Assembly (NCBI GenBank): GCA_013397075.1 | Contig: VWZS01002406.1 | Location: 744,001-808,000, forward strand | Source: Rhabdornis inornatus | Taxonomy: Eukaryota > Chordata > Aves > Passeriformes > Rhabdornithidae | DNA length: 64,000 bases | Direction: 5' to 3' | Shown here: piece after piece, positions 40,949 to 56,193 of the stretch | How positions within the stretch are numbered: the stretch's first letter is position 1 | Layout: the number at the start of each line of letters is the position of its first letter | The notes under the pieces: generated by a model | What the model was told of the DNA's origin: nothing | The model's input: only the letters and a program-made list of their open reading frames with translations | Databases searched by the model: none | Position numbers and translations under genes: made by a program

Positions 40949-43900
40949 CAGATCTTTGGAACCTTCACAATTTTCTAATTAAGCTACTAAAGATAAGCTT
41001 CTTACAAATCTGGGGGTGCTTCCTGACTTTTTTGTTTCTTAATTTTTTTTTTTCCAGGAAAGGAAGTATTTAAATATTCAAACACCTGGTATTCTGGATA
41101 GTGTTGCCAGATTAATTTAGTATGTTGGAAGAGCGTGCAGCAGAACAAACTACTGGTGAAGGCGCAAAGAACCAGAACATTCAGGCTGGAGCCACCAAAA
41201 CTCAAAAATAAGAAGGCAGAAACAATAGAAGTGACAAGCAATGAGTTTTAAAAATGAAATTTGTTACTAATACAACAGGGGCTGAATACAGAAGGAAATA
41301 GTGTTCTAAAAAAGCCCTTACATAAATAAGATAGAGCATTTGGAAAGGCTGCAGACCTCGAAAAACAACTCAAACAGCTATGAAATGGGTAGAAAAGTCA
41401 ATGTATTTAAATGGCCTCCAGGCACAGTAAATACAGCTTGGCTGGGCACAGCACAGGACAAGTCATCCAGAACTGAGATCCATGAAAACACTAAAACAAA
41501 TCACAGGATTCCCACACTTAAAAGTGTGGCCAGCTGCACAGTGTGGACCAAATTTAGCATGCCCAGGAACACAGTGAATTTGAAGTTTTCAAGACATGTC
41601 TATGTATGGCTAGCAAGAATACGAAACTAGGGGACTGCTGGCACAGAAACCCATTCATGAATAAGATGTATTTTTTTCTCTAAGCAAGGTGTATACGAGT
41701 AAAGCTGCTGCACTTCAGTCTCCTTTCCTGTGTTGATGCAAATCAACACTTTTAACGTGCCCAGCTCTGGAGGCTCAGTTCAGTCTGTGCTTTGTTCCTT
41801 GGCACAAGCTTCAGCTCTCTCCTTGCCCACTGAAGGTCCTGGAGGGTGTCTAATTTTCTAGATCTTGCTCCTCACTTTAACTGTAAGGTCATTCCTCCTG
41901 CTGTCAAATCAACCCAGCCTTTGTTCAGGACAGGTACTTTTAACTTCTGCAGAATCTCCCGCTCCCTCACACAATCCAGGAAACATTCTGTATAAAAGAT
42001 TTATATCCATCCTTTGTACAGCAACACAAGGTTATATAAAACCTGTGATATGCAGAATACAAAGCAGGCGAGAAGCACACTTTAACTTGTAGGTGACACA
42101 ATTAACACTGAAAATTCAAGATTGTCACTTAGAAGTCTAGCACTTCAAAAAAAAGAGAAAAGGTGGCTTTTTTCTCAACTGTGGTACAACTTGCAACACT
42201 GAGATCCCAGCCCTGCTCCATCAAGGAGTCTTTGAAGTTGGTTTCACTGGGGCCAGATTTTATCCACTGTATGTTGACAGTAACAAGACAAGTCTCAGCA
42301 TGATGGGTGCAGTTTCACAATGGCTTTACACAGATCTTAAATGTGAGCTGTCCCACAGAGGAACCTCCAATGGCTCAAGCTTCTCATAGCCTTGCTGCCA
42401 CCCAGAGAGCCAACCTGGGGACCTGGAACACAACATACAGCATGGCCATAGGGAAGCAGTGGAGGAGCAGGAATGAGCTGCCAAGGCCAGGAGGATGGCA
42501 GGAAAGTTCTGATCAGCTCAGCTGCAGTTTCACAACACATTGGCTTCAGTGACAAAACCATCTTGCCGGGTTCTTCCTCCAGCCTCAGCACTTCTGCCTT
42601 GTGCAGGAGCCCACGACTCCCTTCTGCAGACACAATTGCTTTCCAATCTGCTCTGTAAGCTCCATCATGGAGAAAGGAAGCATTTGAGATTACATCTTTT
42701 CTGGAGCATCCATTTAACCCATGCAAGTTTAAATAATCTGCTGCTTCTTGCATGGCATCACACAATTCAGTGCAACCACAGAGAGATGCATTGCAGCACA
42801 GGGATGGGCTTTACTCAAGCAACTCTCTTGCCAGGGCCAGCACACTACACAATTACATGCTAATATTCTCAAACAGTATATATGTTTTTTCCATATTATT
42901 ATTATAACAAAGATACAGAGCTCTTTCTGCTCTTTGGACTATATCCTGCCTTACACAAAATTCCAGTTCTGGAGAACCATGTAACTGAATGAGAACTGAG
43001 AAATACAGAACTGTCCTTGGGTTACAAAGGAAAAACTTGAAAAACACTTTAAGGGAGGGAATATTCGTCACATAGCTTTAATCACCTAAAACGTGTAACT
43101 GGAAGCCAAGCCAGTATCCCTGCAGTAAGTGAGGAAGGAGAGTGGCATGTCCCAAAAACCACTCAGTCTGTTTCTGCTGCTGATCCTGAGAAGAGAGATG
43201 CTCAGCACAGCCTAAATACCTGAAGTAAGAAGAATCCTCTCTAAAGGTCTAAACACACCTGCGAAAGGGGAGAAGAAAACCCAAAATTACAAGCACCTTT
43301 CCCTGCCTACTGCCCTCTAATGCTCAGAATTAGAAATCAAGATTTTGGGGGTGGCAAAGGTCACTACACAATGAGTAAAAAATTATAGTATAAAGGCAAC
43401 ACTCAAAGATACAAACAATTTATTTATAAAATATTTAGTTTATAAATAAAAGGAATAATAAAAAACATAAAAAGGGAGAATGACTTATCCTTTCAACCAA
43501 AAGCCTAAAGCAATTACTTAACATACCTTTAAGAGCAAAGGCTGTATTCCAGACATTGGAATACATTTCCCTCAAATTAAAGTCTACTCAGAAGCCTAGG
43601 CTGCAGTCTGGCTGCCCAACAAGGACTGAAACTACAACAGACTTCTTGGGCAGTTGTGGTACATGGACAGTAGCAGTGGGGCATTCTTCCTCCTGCCCCA
43701 CAAGATATAAAAACATCAGCGCATGAAGACATCATCCCAGCCACAATCCAGCCTCATACTGTGCTGGCTCAGTGATCCTCTGCCCCAGAGGGAAGACCAG
43801 TGCCAGGACCCCACACATGAAAGCATCAAGATGTGTTGTTACCTCTACAGCATGAACAAATACCATAACCCAAAAGCAAACGTGCCACACCAGGCCTAAA

Positions 43901-46142
43901 AAGACAGGTTTCACTTGACTTTATTTGCTGAAGCCCAGCCCAGCCCAAAACCACAGAGAAGCAGAGAAGGATCAGCATAAGGGAGCTAGAGGAACAAAGA
44001 ATGGACTTTGGCTCCAACACAAAGTTTTTCAGCACTCAGTTTCTAATTAGTATTACTGGACATTAATAATACTGCCTACCCTGGGAGCCAGATGCTTGGG
44101 CCCACCTCTCACAGTCCATCACCACTGCTGCAAATAAAGAGACGGGCATTTGGAGGTGGTGTACACATTTTCTGCAGGATCCAGCTTCATGGCTGCCCAC
44201 ATCCCAGGCCTGGCTCCACATCATTAACTGAGTTAGAAGGAATTGGAGCACAACTAGTGTGCACAGAAATCAGACCACGCTCCATACATGACAGGTAGGG
44301 TGTGAAAAGCATTTGTCCTGGTGATGGGAGCACTCCACACTTGGCTACAGAGGCTCAGCCCCATTAACCTCAGCAGCTTACAAAGTGCCACGCTGAGTGG
44401 CAAGGACAGGCAGCAGGGATCCAACCTGTGCAGCATTTGAACAGTGCTCAGGACAGCAGCGGCTTTTAAGCATCTTCCTCTTCCTACTCTTCCTCTCATG
44501 CATTATTGAGATAAAGCCAAAGGAGCCATGCAAAGGACACTGGCAAAGCTGGAACTCCAGACCCAGACACCCCACCTCTCTGCTGCTGAAAGTAAAAGGC
44601 GCTGTAAGCTACACCACACTCAGGAAGAATGGTGATTAAGCCTTGGGCCAGGGAAGTGAAACTCAAGTCTGAGTTTACTTAAGAGTAGTAAAAATCCCAA
44701 GAACTTTAATAGCATCAATGTAAGGCTTCATATAAATGAAAAGGGTAGAACCAGACTCTTTACATCATTCCAGATCTCCTCCAAAATTTCACAAGGTCAC
44801 CCATTCTGAAGTAACAATGGCAGACATTGTTACTGGCTTTCATAAGTTTTGAATTGTTCCCACTAAACACTTGAAGATTTAAGGAAAGAAAATGTTTATT
44901 TTTGCCAAGGAAAGAAACAACCAGCAGCAGCTCTGCTGGGCACTAATGCACCTCTGCACCATTCAGAGCATTAGGGCAGCAAAGCAGCTCCAAGCCTCCA
45001 ACCAGAGCAGAAAGCTTCTGCAGAGCAAGCTGGGGAGTCTTATGACTTAGCTGAAGTAACTCACAGCCGACATTGAACTTTGGCTTGTAAAGACTTAAGC
45101 TGTTTCACTGCCTGCTCCTCAGTTTGCTCTGTAGCAGCATTTTAACAGGGGCACAGAGAAGCCCCTTGTCTCTCTTCTGCTGCCCAACAAGCTGCAAACA
45201 GCTGGCTGTGCTGGTCAGAACCCACTTTGCCCATTCCCTCAGAAAGAAGAGGGCTGCTTGTGCTGGGGACACAAAGGCAGATCTGTTCAGAGCTGGCCAC
45301 AGCACTGGCTGACACAGGCTGGCGTCAAAGGGGGAAGGGTGCAAACACAAGTCTCATTTCCCCCAAGACTGTTCCTAGCAAATGTCATTATTGCAAAACA
45401 TTGCACTTTGAGAATACTTGTGTGAAGTGCTCATGGAAATCTCAACTGTGTAAATTAGAGTTTAATTTGTATATTCAACATCGCCACTCTTTAAAAAGAA
45501 GTTAAACATGGCTACGTGTTTCCTAGCAAAAAAAAAGCTATGATCTGCAAAATGCTCCTTCTCTCCTTGGCAATTGCTACAATTTGCTTAGGGAGGGAGG
45601 GAGAAAAGATAATATAAACATGAACACTTTTTCTCCTCACCTTGAGCAGAGACGCGCTCAACAGCAAGCAGCTTTATATAGTACAATCAGCACTCGCGTG
45701 CCCACAGGAGAAAGAAAACAAAAGTCATGGCTCTTCTTGCATAGCCTTACCCAAACTTAGCCTTAATGAAAACAACATGAAAGACGTTATATATGCAAAG
45801 GTCATCCTCATCTATGTAGTTACAGGATCAGGACATGGACAGAGGAACCTACACACACTAAACCTCAGCCTACACATACACTGCAGAGCAGGTTGGGGCA
45901 TTCTGCCCCGCCTTGCAGCCTGCCCACCCTGCTTCAGCCTACAAATGGAGTATTTTTGCTTGCAGGGCCTCCCTTGCTTTCAGGAAGTACCTGTGCATAG
46001 AAACCATGGATGCAGCCACAGCAGAGGCAGCTGGAAGGAAAGCTGGTCTGAGGGGGGCTGACAGTGCCACAGGCTCCATCCCCTTCCCCTCCTGTACTAA
46101 ACAGCGACATGGTGGAAGGTGGTTCGGGGACAGAAGCATGTC

Positions 46143-46549
46143 CAAAGGCAAAGGAGCTGGGAAAGGGTCTGGAGCAGGAGTCTTATGATGAGCGACTGAG
46201 GGAGCTGGGGGCTCCCTACATTTCTCTCTACAGCTCCCTAAAAGGAGTTTGTAGCAAGATGGGGGCTAATCTCTCATCCCAAGCAACAGGACAAGAAGAG
46301 ATGGCTTGAGGTTGTGCCAGGAGAGGTTTAGATTGGACAATATGAAAAGCTTCTTCACAGAAAGGAGGTTATCAAGCACTGCAACAGGCTGTCCAGGCAA
46401 GTGGTGAAGTCAGACCATCCCATATTTAAAGATGTGTGGATGTGGAATGCAGGGATGATTTAGTGGTGAATTTGTCATCACTGGGTTAATAGTTGGACTC
46501 AATGAGCTTTAGAGTCTTTTTTAACCTAAACAGTTCTGTGACTCTGTAA
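46143..46549 (+). mobile_element. CR1 LINE 3' fragment
   Basis: The plus strand follows the CR1 end region: AAAGGGTCTGGAGCAGGAGT, CTTATGATGAGCGACTGAGG, GAGCTGGGG, then a small deletion, CTCTACAGCTCCCTAAAAGG, ACAGGACAAGAAGAGATGGC, GAGGTTTAGATTGGAC, TGTGGATGTGG, AATAGTTGGACTCAATGAGC, and a tail AACAGTTCTGTGACTCTGTA. It is 5'-truncated and fairly well preserved, perhaps younger than the other copies here. Confidence 0.9.
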
Positions 46550-49500
46550 ACCACTGCCATCCCCAGAGTAAGCAGACTAACAAGCCCTCTTTTCTTCAGC
46601 CTCTTTGGCCACTGTGGCTCACACACAAGTGTCCTTCAGCAGGGCTATTCAGAGGGCTCAAGTTGTACCTCAGGGGTCCTTCCACCAGAACTGATCCCCA
46701 GAGGAGTCAATGCCACGGGCATTGTAGCTAAAGTGCTGTTGAATCACATTTACTTTTTTTTATTCTATCATTTATAAAAGAAATAACATTCAAAACACGT
46801 GGCATTATTATTGCAGAGCTATGTCTCATGTGGCTTTTCAGAATCAGTTATTATACTTTAACTGGGTACTCTTCATGCAATGCTGTAAGAGATTTCTTTG
46901 CAGCACCCTCCAAAGCTATGATTACAGGTTTAACATTAAGGCTTAGCTTCAACTCTCCATGTTTTATAATGATGCCTGTATTTAAAAGAAAAAAATCCCA
47001 CAAGGTAATTGTGTTTCATTCCAGGCCTGGAAACCTCAGGGCTTCTGAGCTAACCCAAATTCCCCTGAGACCTCAGGTACAAAATACAGACTTGCAGCTC
47101 CAATCTTCTTGTGATGATACCAATTCTGTCACTTTTCAATCACTCTTGCACTGTGGTCACAAATTTGCAGGTCTTTAGAGACAAGAAAAACCATGGTGCC
47201 TGGCTGTTAGCCAGGTGGCCATCAGCAGCTGATGGAGCCTGCCTGGAAGCACTGCTCATCCCCAGCAGGGATGTGCCAGCACTCAGACACACAAAGCAGC
47301 CAGCCAGGATAGAGCCAGCAAGCCAAGGTTTTCATTATGCAATTAATTGTTCAGCTACAACTGCAGGTTTTCCTGCACAATCAGGCTGATAAACAGCAAA
47401 TTTTTTCTGGTGTTGCCTCGCATCCTAAATGATGTGGTCAGAAGTCAGAAAGAAGGCAAATGATATCTAGAAAACCCAGTGGGAAGAGGAGCATTGTGTT
47501 GTTGGGTCAGGGGCAAGCCCATGCAGAGGCTTTGGGCTTGGGGTACTCTGCAAACCCAGAATACTTCTGATGACTGTCACAGTCTGGCACCATATACTGC
47601 AAAGGCACCAAGGCAGTTACAAACTCAAATTCCTCCTGGAAAATCATCTATGCGTGGACAGTTCTATAGAGAGGGCATGAGGGCACTCACAAACCTCCAG
47701 TTCAAATGGAAGGGGTCAAATCTCAGCTGGGTGCAGCTTTTTGGGAAACAAAAAAAAAGAAAATTACTTCATAAACCAGTCTCCACCTGAAACAACAGTT
47801 TTGTTGTCTCCACAGTGACCACTTTCTGCTCCAGTGAAATATTATTTTTAGTGTGTTGCTGCTCTTGAAGAGGTCAGGGCTCAGCCCTGAACAAGGAAGA
47901 AGACCTGAAACATCCTTTGAAAAGCTGTTGATATGGTATCTGTCACCGTGGAATTTAAGAGAAAGGAGGGAGGTTTATAGAAGAAAAATTTTTATACTTT
48001 CTAATTTGACAATCTGATAACAAGTACTCACAACTTAAGCACATACTTGAGTGTGCAGAGCTACTCAACCTTTGTGATTAGCACAGAACTGTAAATAAAG
48101 AAACAGCAATTGTTTAATCAATTATTATTGCACAAAATGACTGAACTTGGAGACTGAACTGCTGCCACATGTATTTTAGGAGCGGGAAGGGAGGAGGGAC
48201 AACCTGACAGGATTGAGGAGGCGGAGTATGGAGCCAGGTTTGCTAAGCACAGTAAAGCATCAGAGTAACAGAGGTGCCACGGACAGCTTGGAGCAGAATG
48301 CCAGCCAAATGAGTCACCCAGGCAGGACCAAAAAGCTGTCCATACTATTTTAAAGAGGAATCAATACAGTAGGTATTGGGAAAAAGATAAAGCTCTACCA
48401 GCATCTTTTTTCCCATCTGTGATTTATGTCATTATTGCTTGCTAAAAATATCCTGATCCCATGGAAATTAATTGGAAATGTCATGCCATCTTGAAGACAA
48501 GGCCTTAACTCTCCCACCTCCTTCTCCACTCCCCTTCCTGGCACTCTCTAGCAGAGGGCAGGTTGTCCCCACCAGCCTGGGCCATCACCACCAAAGGCTC
48601 AGCCACAGACAACCCAACAGGGAAAGCAGGGTCTGGGTGGGAAACACAGACCTTGAGAAAAACCAAAACTGCAGGTGCAGAGTCCTGTAAAGCATTTCAG
48701 CAAATGAATCAACCCCAGACTCCTTTGGTGCAGGTATAATCAAGTCTCTATTTATTTCTGTTTTCAAAGAACAATTAACTTAATCTACATTGCACTGACA
48801 ACAAACAAATTCTGTCTTGGATATGAGCAAATGCATGTACAACATGCATGCAAGCATGTGTGCCCACCTGCACCTTGTGCCTATGTAATACTGCTGATAG
48901 ACATTTATAGCTGTGCCCACACCAGGGCTAGATCAGCTCTGGAATTTAACAGCTACACTTTAGTGTATTCCTAAATCATCATCAGCCAATGCAATAGTTA
49001 ACAGAAAGAAAGAAAAAGAAAATAAAGAAACTAAATTATATATTGCATATTCCCCCACAGAAATAATTTCCCAGCCTTTATGGTTTCATCAACTTGGTTC
49101 CTTCACATACAGAGTTCTACATGAAATCTTTTAATACAGCAGAAGCTAAAAAGGTAGTGAGGCCAACCTAATTTACAGCTGCATTGAGAAGATATTAAAA
49201 TTACACCTAAAAGAGCTATTTTATGCAAGTTTTAGAGACTTGAGAAGTCTCTTCTTCATTTCCTCTTGTATTCAAGGTTTCAGAGAAACAAGGAAGCATT
49301 CCCCCAGAAGTATGACTAACTGAAAAGATCAAATGCAAATGTCTTACGAGAATTCATATAATGTATCACTTGTGACTTCTCTACCGGAAGCGTATCTATC
49401 TTGGCTCATACCAAATACACATCCTTATCCACTTCATACAGTGGGCATATTGATAGAAAAGTAACAGAACAAAGTGATTAAGGAGAACAGCACATCTAGA

Positions 49501-51104
49501 TTTTCAAAAGAACTGAATAAATACCTGCACTTATTGAAACTAACTGTATTTCAACAAAATAGGAACAAAGTACTACATTGAGTTGGTCAAAACTTTTTGG
49601 CTATGAGAATTTCCTGTGATAAACATGATGTGACTGTAAAGGTTTTCTATGAGAAGATGGTACATTTGGTAATTCTCTGCTCTTCCACACAGAAAATTCT
49701 ATTTATAAAAGGTTTTAAATGCAAGTTCAAATAAGCCTTTTAAAAGAAAATTGACTTTTAGATATAAAAATATCTAAGGACTTGTAGATATAAAATGCCA
49801 ACTCAAATTGAAACATCATAAAAATTCCCACAGAAACCTGCGTGTTTTCAAGTTAGCCATTCCTTTCCTCCCTCAAAAACCAAAAGGTTCCCCACTATTT
49901 TGTAAAGAGAGTGAACCCTGAAACCTAAGGTCTTAATACTATTTATGCACATAGACAAAAAGCTCTGGCAGTACTTGAACAAAACCTCAAGCATTAAATA
50001 CTAACATTTCATGGTACGCCTAGCAGAAAAGTTCAATACATATATAAAACAAGATCAACACAGAATGATCCTAGCAATGCAGTCTGAACACAGGCAAAGC
50101 CCAGAATCAATTTCAGTTTATTTTTATTGGGTGTAAGTTATAATATGCTCAGACTATTTATTTCCTCAAGACTTCATAAAAAAAAGTACTGTTCTTTTGG
50201 TAATCTATCCCACATGTTTATTAAAAGAGATATAACAGAGTGAAAGGGAAACATAAAACTGTCAGATGATCATTTCTAGTTTCTGGAATATTTTATATGC
50301 CATCTCTTAGAACTTCAATTTATGACCCTCCTTAATGGAGACTTTCAGGGTTGATTTTAACGTGTTAAGTGGAAATTCCACTGGTTTGTTATTGCAGTGC
50401 TTTCTTTATGACCTGTCCTCACACATCACCTAGGTCTGGCTTATTTACACAGCCATTCACTGAACAACAGGGAGCTTCTTAAAACCAGTTGCTTTCCCTT
50501 CCATTCTTCCTGTATTGAAACGTTATTTGCTTGTACGGCCGTTTTTGGCCTGACACTTCTCCAGCATTTCACAAACAAGACTGAAGTTACCATGAGGTTT
50601 TTTTACCTCTTTTAAGGCAGGAATAGAGATGTCCTTCCCAGAGCTAGGTGAGAGCTGTGTCTTACAAACATCCCAAGAGCATCAGCCTGCAATCCAACCA
50701 CTATTCCTGCAAAGAACAGGGTAACAAAAGCCATGAGAGCAACAGTGGCTTCCAGCTTATTAGCTGAGACATCTGCAGCACCTTCAGGTCTTTCATCAGG
50801 TTTAAGTGTTGCTTGTGTCACTCCTCACCATTGTGCTCAGGACTTCAAAAATTTGGGCTATGTTAACCATTTGACTGGCCATTTACATAAGCTTCTAAAA
50901 ACCTAGAAGAGTTTAATTCAGACAAAACACAGTAATAACACCTGGAGCCCTTAATGAAGAGCCTGCTGTCAAAGTCATTCCAGCTTGAAGCTTGCTTCCC
51001 TTCTCTTGCATAAGTTCATCTTCCTGACTTTAATATGACAGAGCTCACAAACAGCCGCATCCCCAGCCCTGGAAAAGTCTTCCCAGCAGCGAGATGCAAA
51101 GTAA

Positions 51105-51300
51105 GAATCACAGAACCACAGAACAGTTAAGGCTGGAAGGAACCACAGGTGGGGCATCCAGTCCAACCTTGCTCCTTAGGCAGGATCCCCTAGAGTGCAT
51201 TGCACAGGCTTACACCTGGACTGCTCCTGAGTATCTCCAGTGAGGCAGACTCCAGCACCTCCCCAGTGCTGAGCTAGAACAGCCCACCAGGACATGTTAA
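51105..51300 (-). mobile_element. CR1 LINE 3' fragment
   Basis: The left edge holds the antisense octamer tail AGAATCAC, AGAACCAC, AGAACAGT. GGCTGGAAGGAACCACAGG and CATCCAGTCCAACCTTGCTC follow, then CCTAGAGTGCATTGCACAGG and GAGTATCTCCAGTGAGGCAG. It fades near 51300. It is a short truncated CR1 end. Confidence 0.85.
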
Positions 51301-51718
51301 AAGCAGAGATACCCAAGGGGTAACAGGCATCAGTTCAGCCTCACCAGACCTGGCAAAGCCCCAGCAACCTAAAGTGTCCATGCTGGCCCTAAGCACATAT
51401 GAAGGTCAAGCACCAAACAAGGAATACCTGTTGATGGGACTGTTCATTACAGAAGTATGTATATCAATACATCTCATGGTCTGTGTCTCTCTGCCAAAGT
51501 ATATACTTATGTAGTAGGAATCCTGCTGGGTCTTCGCAGACACTTCTCCATCCCAATCACTCATCACTGACAGAGGAGGAGACTGGGCATCAGAGAAGTC
51601 TATCACTGCATGAGACACGACAAGTAGCTTAAAAGGGACAGGTAGTTACCAAGAATAATGTATTCTTTGGAAAATAATTGTAATTTGGAAACCGTTTTTT
51701 CTGTTCACAGCATCCTCC

Positions 51719-51840
51719 ACAAAAAAAACCCAGCCAAATAAACAAAAACCCAAAAACCCCACCCAAAAAAAAAAAAAAAAAGCAAATAAGAATCCCCCAA
51801 ACCAGACAAAATAAATCAAACAAAAAACCTCACAAAGAAA
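51719..51840. repeat. A/C-rich low-complexity tract with poly(A) run
   Basis: The plus strand is AAAACCC and AAACAAA words, with an 18-base A run in the middle (about 51765-51781). A minus-strand open frame here encodes Phe/Gly/Leu runs and is compositional. Confidence 0.85.
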
Positions 51841-54800
51841 TTAAGCCACAAGTATTGAAGGCAAATCCTGCTCACCTTATTCCTGGAAAATACTTCTGAA
51901 CATCCAATACTTAAGTATCTCCTTTGGCTTCACATCAGCAAGAGAAGGATCCCTCTGGCTTCTACCTGGGAAGTGTAAGACCAAAGGGAAGCTACCTGCT
52001 ATAAGGGAAATCACACCTGCCACAACAATCCTGCCAGTCCCTCTGCTAGCTTTGTCTTTCCAGGCTGTTTTGTGGGGACTAAAGCCCAAAGCTCAAGATA
52101 AACAGATTAAGCTTTCACTGTCTGAGGTAAAAGTTTTAGCTTAAAGCAGCCTCATAAAATACATGCCAGATAACTCTAAACCTCTCCAGCATCTTCACAC
52201 AGCTGTCTCTTGCTCCCCTTGCAGAATCAGAGCCAATGGCACTTTAAATACATGCCAGTATAGTAAATCATTTGGAAATAGCTGTTCTTGAAATAATTCA
52301 GATTAAAGTGGAGATATGTTATTTCCATGGTGTAGTTTTTCCATGCTCTCTCATAACTTCTTGATTATACTAAAAGCCAAAATAGGTACTGCACCAGCTG
52401 TATATACCTATGGAAAATGGAACATAAAGTTTAACTAATGGTCCCATTTCCCTGAAAGGGCACACGAGGCTGATAAATATTCCCAAGAGGTCATGTACTT
52501 GTTGAAGCAAATCAGCTAAGTGGTGTCTCTTTTGCCAGAATAGAATTTATATTCTGATACCGGCTTTTTACATTTTATTTTTATGTTATATTTCTAGCTT
52601 TCTGATGCTTGGAAAAAAAAGTTTTGTTTGTCAGGTACTTACACCATACAGGGAATTTACCAATTTTCAGTCTGCCATTAAAGTGAACAGAAGCTGTTCA
52701 TATAGATGCACACACACAGTACTCACCTGTGTGCTGCCTTGAAGCTGCCTCACTGCTCAAATACATGTCATCTTCAGAAGGAAATATCCCGCAGCAGAGA
52801 GGAATAAACAGCCACAGCTTTAGCTCTGATGACTTCTAGAGCCTTGCCAACAAGCACAACTTCCAATAGTTCAGCAAAAACCCGCATATCATTTTTAGAA
52901 GCAGTGTGCTGTATGTTAATCATTTCTAATCAGAGACAGTTTTTCCGTATGTACTTTTCTGGCTCATTTCCTTACAATTAAAAACTCCATTTTACCCAAG
53001 AGTACAATACAGATGTGCTGCTTTGGCAGTGACCTACTTTGTTGTGCCCTTAGCATATGTGCAACACATCCATAACCAGTTCAGTAGTTCAAGTTCTAGA
53101 CACACAAAATCAATGCCAGACTGTAACAGAAGTGTACAGTAGCAGCAGTCAGAAATCCGTATCTGCCAAAGAGTTATGTGGAAATTATGTCCCTTAACTG
53201 AATTTATGTTAAGGAAAAACTTAACCTAACAGCAAGGCAGTATCTAGTGTTGAAGCTATCTGATGAACTAGTCACAGCTGATTAAACCTTTTTGAAGCAA
53301 GTTTATTAACTTATGTTCTGGAAAAAATTATGTTTTGATTGCTAATTGGATGATGAACAAACAAATTCTGTCTTTTCCCAACTTCCCCCACAAGCAAACT
53401 TTTGTGTCCTAGTTCATTACCCAGTGTTGCCAGACTCTGAGATGTTGCAAGATGCTGGATGTCATAATTTCAATTAATCCTCTCTCCCAAAAGTGCAAGG
53501 TAAAGAAGGCTGAGCTATTAACCATCTTTTAAAGCACAGAGATATGGTCCCATTAAGCAGCTTTCCTGGTCCTGCAAAATAGCAGCTGACACCCCCTTAT
53601 TTAAGGGCATGAAGGAGGCTCAGAACACACTTTCCAACATGCAGCATGAATGACACGTAGCACTCCATGCTTTCTACATACTTTGTAGTTTCTCACAGAC
53701 ATCTCTAGCCCAAATCAGCCATGTCTCACCTTGAACATCTTCAAACTGCCTCCTTGCTTGCATTGACACTCCTCAAGGCATGTACCAAATGCTGCCACTC
53801 CCCTGATGTTCCTTCCCATCTTTACAACAAACCCTGTGCCTCTGCCATAACAAGTCAATTTATTCCTCCTATTCTGAATCTTAACTCTTTCCCAATCTGC
53901 CATAACAGTACAGTGCTCTCCCTGATCGCTCTAAGAACAGGTGTCCTGGTAAAGACCCTTAGCACAGGCACGCCTTATGCTGGCAGAAGTATTTTTCTCT
54001 GCTTGACAGCTTAAGGTTTGGAGAGGTGACAAAGCTGAGCCGAGTGAAGCCCACTTCACATCAGCTACAGCTGCTGCAGTGACACCAGTGTAGGGCTGGG
54101 GGGGCTAAAAAGAACCTGGCTCACCTCCACCCACCATGTCAAGGCCAGCAAAGCTGTGTCCCATGGGCTACTTACAAACTCTATATGATAAGTAGCTAAA
54201 GGACTTTCTGCACATTCTAGAAACACTGCTGCCATTCCTTCTTCACCAACTATTTTTCTGAGATGCTTGAGAAATTGTTTCAGACTTGGAAAGCCAGAGT
54301 CTTCCATGCTGTAATGGGACAGCTTGGTTCCCATTACATTTTGTTCACTTATGCTATTGCTCTCTTGAACTACTGTTTTTTCCAACTTCCCTTCTACTGA
54401 AGTAGCTGTACCAATTCTAACAAGTAGCCATGGCAACATAATCTTGCAGAATAAAGGACAAAATAATCCTACGATCAGAAATCTAAATCAGAAAAATGGA
54501 ATTGAAATAATGTGTTCTTAAAGCCTGGAAGCAGACTGACTACTGTACAGGTTACAAATAGAGCAAACTCTCCAATACTTATGAACTCTGAATGAACACA
54601 AACAGATGCTATACTTTTAGCCAAATTTACAGATACGTTACTAGCAGGGCAAGTTCCACACCATGTATTATAAAAACAGTGAGATCAAGGGAATAAAAGA
54701 AAGTTAAAACTCATTCCCAATCTACACCTGAAACCATCAATCTTTTGGGATCAGCACCGGAGCTGGGCTGTCCCAAATCCAAACTGGTTTTAATTCTGGA

Positions 54801-56193
54801 CACTCCTCATCAGCTCCCTCAGGACAGATACGCAGTGAGTGTCTCTGACCCAAACCCAGTGGGCAGCAGGGGTGGGAAGAGGCCAGTGCCCTTGGCATCA
54901 CCTGTGTGAAAATGCTGTCCTGAGAGGGTGGAAATCACCTTCAGTTAAAAGGCGCCTGCCCTAGAAAAATTAAGATACAAACATCGTTTTATTAACCATA
55001 GCAGAAGCCTTCAGCTTTCAAGTTTACTCTCATGGCTTAAAGAGTCTTTAAAGAGTTATACCAAGTTTTAAATTTAATTTTAATGAAGAAATTACTACTA
55101 GGCTTTTTTCTTTTCTAATGATACTTAACAGGTATAATTGAATCCCAGGTCTCCAGACATATTTAATCTTCTAAGCACCCTTAAGGAGATGGTAGTAAGT
55201 TGCTTTCATAGGGCTTAGTACATGATTTCCAGGGTGGGTGGGTTGACAGGGCACGCTGCACTTGGTCCAAATAAATCCAGTAACGTGTTGCCCATAACCA
55301 CCTTATTTTTTTTAGAGTAACCAAGACAGAGGACTCATACAAGAATTATTGCAAAGAGGATGTACTGATTTTTATCTGTGAAAGGTGATACAAGCTGTCT
55401 GGACTGCTAAATTAGCCAGTAATCTAATCTAATCAATGAAAAACACATCAAGTGTTGCCACTCAACCTTCCCCATCAGCTGCAGGCAGCTGAAACAATCA
55501 AAACTGAGATTCTCAGGAACTGCTTAGACCTGGAACTCTTACAGTAAGAGTTATACCTGTTCTTTTCCCTTTTGATTTCACTTTCACATTGATGTGTGCC
55601 AAGGGTAGCTACATGAGTCATGAAATGTACAGCTTCTAAATATAAGGCATTTCCCTAACTGCATATTTGCCAATACAAACCCCCCCAACAAAAAAAAAAA
55701 AGTGTTTTGTCCATACTTATACTTGAAGTAAAAAGAATAACTATGCATACAATTGCAATCACTGAGATTTGCAGCCCTGACCTGACTGTAGTAACTAGTT
55801 ATGTCACATACACACTTATTAAGTGCCTTGCGCCCCATTTTTTCCCTATACTTACAGGAAAAACACTTTTTGGATAAATACTGTATTTTGTTATTCCTCA
55901 GAAATCTCACTACTTTACTGAGAGAACCACAAAAACATAGGTAAGATCAAAAACTATACCCAACAAGAAGCCTGTATCTATTTTACACTATTTCAACATG
56001 TAATTCACACAGATAGGATTGCTTTGCTTCACCCAGAGAAAATTTTAAAAAGGTGGAGAGAGAAGAATCCTTTCAGTTCTTACAGAATTTGTTTGGAAAA
56101 CAATATATGTTACTACAGCACAAACTGCATCGTGCTTATTCTTACATTGCTTCAAAGCTGTGTATTAGCCCCAAGAAAGCCACAGAAGATGAC

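Noticed and set aside
42337..42765. Minus-strand open frame of 142 codons in the middle of intron 1
   Set aside because: It has no recognisable domain, a mixed composition typical of chance frames, no plausible splice context, and overlapping open frames on the other strand. I saw no sign of a retrocopy such as a poly(A) tail.
45593..45604. G-run cluster (GGGAGGGAGGG), also at about 58720, as G-quadruplex candidates
   Set aside because: Each has only three full GGG runs, short of the usual four-run rule, and there is no regulatory context.
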